From Methylobacterium sp. FF17 (GTDB lineage Bacteria; Pseudomonadota; Alphaproteobacteria; Rhizobiales; Beijerinckiaceae): 64,000 nt of DNA. The stretch spans positions 3,860,001 to 3,924,000 of the forward strand of contig NZ_CP107532.1 in the NCBI RefSeq assembly GCF_025813715.1, read 5' to 3'. Shown here one piece after another: positions 60,533 through 64,000 of this stretch (position 1 is its first letter; each line of letters starts with the position of its first letter). The notes beneath the pieces were generated by a model. That model did not search any database and had not been told where the DNA came from. It saw only the letters and a list, made by a program, of their open reading frames with translations. A program made the translations under genes and the position numbers.

Positions 60533-60841
60533 TCAGCGAGCCGAGCCGCCCGAGGTGCTGCCGGTGTTCGGAACGGAGCGGTTCGTGTCGTTGGCGTTAC
60601 CACCCTTGGCAGAATCGACGCTGCCCGCGCCCGGGCTCACGCCCGCCCCGCCGACCGGCGCCGCGGCCGAGCCGCCCGCCGGGGCCATGCCCTTGGACGA
60701 GGGGTTGTCGATCGGGCCGCGGGTGGTGCTGCCGGCCTGGGGAACGGCGCGCTCGGGCTGGTCGACATTGCCGGACGGCGATTGGGCCAGGGCAGGGGTG
60801 GCGAGCAGGAGGCCGGCAAGGAGGGAGGTCGTCAGGCGCAC
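60533..60841 (-). CDS. Small secreted protein, paralogue B
   Basis: A 102-aa protein with a Sec signal (LLAGLLLATPALA) and a mature region nearly identical at both ends to the 59756 gene (QSPSGNVDQPERAVPQAGS...TTRGPIDNPS and DSAKGGNANDTNRSVPNTGSTSGG). The middle is an Ala/Gly/Pro stretch (GMAPAGGSAAAPVGG). The pair is tandemly arranged, each with its own terminator, and is a recent duplication with a variable core. Function unknown; similar exported proteins with repeated motifs occur in Methylobacterium. Confidence 0.68.
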   Translation of the reverse strand: MRLTTSLLAGLLLATPALAQSPSGNVDQPERAVPQAGSTTRGPIDNPSSKGMAPAGGSAAAPVGGAGVSPGAGSVDSAKGGNANDTNRSVPNTGSTSGGSAR

Positions 60842-60976
60842 GGTGGGGAGTTCCTATCGGTGAGGCCCCGTCCTCGGAGGAGGAGACAGGGCCGGGATGA
60901 CGACCGGAAACGGGACAGGGCCCAACTCGTTCCCGACGATCCGCCGCTGTCACCGCTCTTTCCCCAGCTCCTCGTC

Positions 60977-62332
60977 TCAGGGCTCGTCGAGTCCGCCCTG
61001 CTCCAGGAAGCCTTCGAGCCAATGGATGTCGTAGGCGCCCTTCTGCACGTCAGCGTTGCGCACCAGGGTACGGAACAACGGAAGGGTGGTATCGACGCCG
61101 TCCACCACGAACTCGTCCAGGGCACGGCGCAGGCGCATCAGGCACTCGTTGCGGGTACGCCCATGCACGATGAGCTTGCCGATCAGCGAGTCGTAGTTCG
61201 GCGGGATGCGGTAGCCCTGGAAGACCGCCGAATCGACCCGGACACCGAGCCCGCCGGGCGGATGGAAGTAGGTGATGAGGCCGGGCGAGGGGCGGAAGGT
61301 CGCCGGGTGCTCGGCATTGATCCGGCACTCGATGGCGTGGCCCTCGACCCTGATCTCGTCCTGGGTGACCGAGAGCGGAAGCCCGGCAGCGACGCGGATC
61401 TGCTCGTTCACGAGGTCGATCCCGGTGATCATCTCGGTCACCGGATGCTCGACCTGGATGCGGGTGTTCATCTCGATGAAGTAGAAGCGTCCGTCCTCGT
61501 AAAGGAACTCCACCGTCCCGGCGCCGAGGTACTTCAGTTCCTGCATCGCGCGGGCGCAGATCCCGCCGATCTCGGCGCGGGTCTCGGCGCTGATGACGGG
61601 CGAACCGCCTTCCTCCCAGACCTTCTGGTGCCGGCGCTGGAGCGAGCAGTCGCGCTCGGCGAGATGCACCGCGTTGCCGCGTCCGTCGCCCAGCACCTGA
61701 ACCTCGATGTGGCGCGGCTTCTCCAGGTATTTCTCCAGGTACACGGCATCGTCGCCGAAGGCAGCCTTGGCCTCCGTGCGGGCCATGCCCAGCGCCTGCT
61801 CCAGATCGGCTTCGGTGCGAGCGACCTTCATGCCGCGTCCGCCGCCGCCGGAGGCCGCCTTCACCAGCACCGGGTAACCGATCTCGGCCGCGATGCGCTT
61901 GGCCTCCTCCGGGTCCTCGACGCCGCCTTCGGAGCCGGGCACGCAGGGAATGCCGAGGCGCTTGGCCGTGCGCTTGGCCTCGATCTTGTCGCCCATGATG
62001 CGGATATGCTCCGCCTTGGGCCCGATGAAACCAATGTTGTGATGGGCGAGCACCTCGGCGAACCGGGCGTTCTCGGAGAGGAAGCCGTAGCCCGGATGCA
62101 CCGCATCCGCCCCGGTGATCTCGCAGGCGGCGATGATCGACGGAATGTTGAGGTAGCTGTCACGGGCCGCGGGCGGCCCGATGCAGACGCTCTCGTCGGC
62201 CAGACGCACGTGCATCGCGTCGGCGTCGGCGGTGGAATGGACCGCCACGGTGGCGATCCCGAGTTCCTTGGCCGCGCGCAGGATGCGCAGGGCGATCTCG
62301 CCCCGGTTGGCGATCAGGATCTTGTCGAACAT
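60977..62332 (-). CDS. accC: Acetyl-CoA carboxylase biotin carboxylase subunit
   Basis: A 451-aa ATP-grasp enzyme that carboxylates biotin on AccB in fatty-acid synthesis. It begins [24 protein letters not shown] and has the glycine-rich ATP loop [13 protein letters not shown], the bicarbonate/biotin site [13 protein letters not shown], and [19 protein letters not shown] at 62332 gives the classical N-terminus; a GTG at 62350 overlapping the accB stop (GTGA) would add six residues and could equally start translation. Downstream of accB in an operon. Confidence 0.96.
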   Translation of the reverse strand: MFDKILIANRGEIALRILRAAKELGIATVAVHSTADADAMHVRLADESVCIGPPAARDSYLNIPSIIAACEITGADAVHPGYGFLSENARFAEVLAHHNIGFIGPKAEHIRIMGDKIEAKRTAKRLGIPCVPGSEGGVEDPEEAKRIAAEIGYPVLVKAASGGGGRGMKVARTEADLEQALGMARTEAKAAFGDDAVYLEKYLEKPRHIEVQVLGDGRGNAVHLAERDCSLQRRHQKVWEEGGSPVISAETRAEIGGICARAMQELKYLGAGTVEFLYEDGRFYFIEMNTRIQVEHPVTEMITGIDLVNEQIRVAAGLPLSVTQDEIRVEGHAIECRINAEHPATFRPSPGLITYFHPPGGLGVRVDSAVFQGYRIPPNYDSLIGKLIVHGRTRNECLMRLRRALDEFVVDGVDTTLPLFRTLVRNADVQKGAYDIHWLEGFLEQGGLDEP

Positions 62333-62346
62333 GGGTGCGGCCCGGC

Positions 62347-62823
62347 TCACTCGATGACGAGGAGGGGTTCGCCGAACTCGACGGGTTGACCGTCCTCGAC
62401 GAAGACGGCGGTGACGGTGCCGGCGCGCGGCGCCACGATCTCGTTGAAGGTCTTCATCGCCTCGATGAGCAGAAGCTTCTCGCCGGCCTCGACCTTCGAG
62501 CCGACATCCACGAACAGCTTGGCATCCGGCGAGGGGCGGCGATACGCGGTTCCAACCATCGGGGAGGGCACCGCGCCGGGGTGGCCGACGCCGGCCTTGC
62601 CGCGTTCGGGCGCGCCGCCGGGCCCGGAGACGGGCGCCGGGGCGGCGGCCTGGACCATGGCGGGCGCCGGGGCCGCCACCTGAACCTGCACCGCCTCGAT
62701 CCGGCGGGCGACGCGGATGCGCAGATCCCCCTTCTCGACCTCGATCTCGCTGAGATCGGTCTCGTTGATGAGCGTGGCGAGCTCGCGCACGAGCTCCGGA
62801 TCGAAGGGGTCGTTCTTGGACAT
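62347..62823 (-). CDS. accB: Biotin carboxyl carrier protein of acetyl-CoA carboxylase
   Basis: A 158-aa protein with an N-terminal helical region ([31 protein letters not shown] in parts), an Ala/Pro linker, and a C-terminal biotinyl domain with the lysine in [11 protein letters not shown] and the [10 protein letters not shown] thumb-like loop. The ATG at 62823 follows an AAGGAG site 5 nt upstream, better than the longer frame. Its stop overlaps a potential accC GTG, so the pair is co-translated. Confidence 0.96.
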   Translation of the reverse strand: MSKNDPFDPELVRELATLINETDLSEIEVEKGDLRIRVARRIEAVQVQVAAPAPAMVQAAAPAPVSGPGGAPERGKAGVGHPGAVPSPMVGTAYRRPSPDAKLFVDVGSKVEAGEKLLLIEAMKTFNEIVAPRAGTVTAVFVEDGQPVEFGEPLLVIE

Positions 62824-62988
62824 CGGCTCCTTAGGCATCGGCTTGGTCGTCTTCAGGTCAGGTGCGAGGTTCGGTCGGGATGAAATGCGGGTCGCGCGTC
62901 CGGGCGGGAAGGACCGGACGCGGACCCCATGTGGTGCGCGACGGGCGGCGGCACCAGCGCACCACCCGCGACAGCATGAACTAGGGTC

Positions 62989-63777
62989 TCAGCAGGCCGC
63001 GTGGCCGCACTGGCGCACATCGGTGATGATCTTCCGGATCGGCTCGATGCCGACCGCGCCCGGGATGATCTCGTCTCCGATGATGAAGGCGGGGGTGCCC
63101 GACAGGCCGAGCTTGTCGCCGAGACCGACATTCTCGGACAGGGCCGCCTTCACCTCGGCGCCCTGCGCGTCCCGGGTCAGCCGGGCCACGTCGAGGCCCA
63201 TCTCCTTGCCGACGGCCAGCGCCCGCTCGGCATTGACCCGGCCCTTCGACTCAAGAAGCTTAGTGTGGAACTCGAAGACCTTGTCCGCTTTCAGCTGCTG
63301 CTTGGCGGCCAGGGCGATCTTACTGGCCTCGAGGGACTCGGCGCCGAGCACGGGGAAGTCCTTGAGGACCACGCGCAGCTTCGGGTCGCCCTTGATCAGG
63401 GCCTGGATGTCGGTGAGCGCCTTGCGGCAATACCCGCAATTGTAGTCGAAGAACTCCACCAGGGTGACGTCGCCGGCCGGGTTGCCCGCGACCACGCCGT
63501 GGGGCGAGTTGACCAGCGCTTCGCGCGACTCCTTGAGCGCGGCGGATTGCGCCAGCTTCTGGGTCTCCTGCTGCCGGCGCTCGCCCTCGGCGATCGCCTC
63601 CTGCAGCACGTCCGGATTCTTGACCAGGTAATCCTTGATGATGCCCTCGATCGCCTGGCGCTGCGCGTCCGTGAAGGGGGCGGCCGGGGCGGTCTGGCCC
63701 GGAACCGTCTGTGCCGTCGCCATGGTCAGGGTGCCGGCGAGGAACGTGACGGAGAGCAGGGATCGGAACAGGGGCAT
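62989..63777 (-). CDS. DsbA/ScsC-like thiol-disulfide oxidoreductase
   Basis: A 262-aa periplasmic protein with a Sec signal (FRSLLSVTFLAGTLTMATA), an N-terminal ScsC-like helical trimerisation/oligomerisation segment (TDAQRQAIEGIIKDYLVKNPDVL in parts), and a thioredoxin-fold domain with active site CGYC (YNCGYCRKAL) and cis-Pro (SGTPAFIIGDE). Relatives include DsbA-family isomerases and copper-linked ScsC proteins. In alphaproteobacteria this gene is often close to accB-accC, as here. ATG at 63777 has a GAGG site; an upstream frame start at 63819 is not preferred. Confidence 0.9.
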   Translation of the reverse strand: MPLFRSLLSVTFLAGTLTMATAQTVPGQTAPAAPFTDAQRQAIEGIIKDYLVKNPDVLQEAIAEGERRQQETQKLAQSAALKESREALVNSPHGVVAGNPAGDVTLVEFFDYNCGYCRKALTDIQALIKGDPKLRVVLKDFPVLGAESLEASKIALAAKQQLKADKVFEFHTKLLESKGRVNAERALAVGKEMGLDVARLTRDAQGAEVKAALSENVGLGDKLGLSGTPAFIIGDEIIPGAVGIEPIRKIITDVRQCGHAAC

Positions 63778-63940
63778 ACGTCCTCGCGGGGCGGGACCGG
63801 TCAGGCGTAGGCCGGCCATCGGGGGGTCCTCAATCGGACAGGCGTGCGATTAGTCGTCGGGTTAGGCGTTTTCGCGGCGGGCGGTCAATCGCCGAATGGC
63901 GGTTTGGCCCTCGGGCGGGCCTGCGGCTATGACGGAGCGG

Positions 63941-64000
63941 ATGACCGCAAGCCCGATTCGACCCCCGAACCTTTCCTCCCGGCGCGCGGCGCGCGTCGCC
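63941..64000 (+). CDS. Start of a truncated gene at the window edge
   Basis: ATG at 63941 with GGAGCGG directly upstream opens a frame (M-T-A-S-P-I-R-P-P-N...) that runs to the end of the window. An in-frame ATG at 63929 would add four residues. Only 20 codons are visible, too few to identify the product; the basic N-terminus could be the beginning of a signal sequence. Divergent from the DsbA-like gene. Confidence 0.4.
   Translation, partial: MTASPIRPPNLSSRRAARVA

Overview
The window is a high-GC chromosome segment that looks like an alphaproteobacterium of the Methylobacterium/Methylorubrum type. The evidence is a formaldehyde-activating-enzyme (Fae) homologue, a class II (B12-dependent) ribonucleotide reductase, a MucR/Ros regulator, an NDUFA12-type Complex I accessory protein, and many LOV/PAS, GGDEF/EAL and receiver proteins. 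The genus is inferred from gene content, not proven. I saw no tRNA, rRNA, CRISPR array, transposase or integrase.

Layout. 1-2.9 kb: LOV hybrid histidine kinase and small housekeeping genes. 2.9-5.34 kb: an AT-rich island with two overlapping genes, an NdpA/YejK-like nucleoid-associated protein and a stand-alone RelA/SpoT synthetase domain, behind a leader with three inverted repeats; a candidate defence or toxin module. 5.35-14.2 kb: MFS transporter, two MetY-type sulfhydrylases flanking a small membrane protein and a lone receiver, a GGDEF-EAL protein, TrmJ, and a divergent Fae homologue. 14.5-17.2 kb: three Tad pseudopilin-type genes. 17.3-21.9 kb: icd, rplM-rpsI, small proteins, argC. 22-26.3 kb: MucR without zinc ligands, an MFS exporter, and a CBS/CorC protein with an apparent ATT start; three short tandem repeats lie between genes here.

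26.6-39.7 kb is the most distinctive part: twelve co-directional genes, nearly all joined by 4-bp start/stop overlaps. They encode two sugar-nucleotide epimerases, a B12-binding radical SAM enzyme, four glycosyltransferases (three CgeB-like), inositol-3-phosphate synthase, a histidine phosphatase, a methyltransferase, a glycosidase-like protein whose TIM-barrel halves appear swapped, and a phosphoribosyltransferase-like/kinase-like fusion. I infer that they make an inositol-containing, C- or O-methylated oligosaccharide or glycoconjugate that is not defined here.

39.8-52.3 kb: DUF892 ferritin-like protein, an OPT transporter with DUF2243 and a tiny membrane protein, a periplasmic molybdenum hydroxylase (Mo subunit, 2Fe-2S subunit, dihaem-type cytochrome) followed by a Tsx-like outer-membrane protein, an SMR exporter, a serine hydrolase, and an HdeD-like/papain-like fusion. 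52.8-57.2 kb: nrdJ whose AT-rich 3' end is followed by an ImmA/IrrE-type protease that carries a copy of the NrdJ C-terminal zinc ribbon, the apparent scar of an insertion at the end of nrdJ. A good NrdR box pair lies upstream of nrdJ. 57.7-64 kb: a typical alphaproteobacterial run of NDUFA12, DUF2155, aat, accC, accB and a DsbA/ScsC-like thiol oxidoreductase, interrupted by two paralogous small secreted proteins of unknown function.
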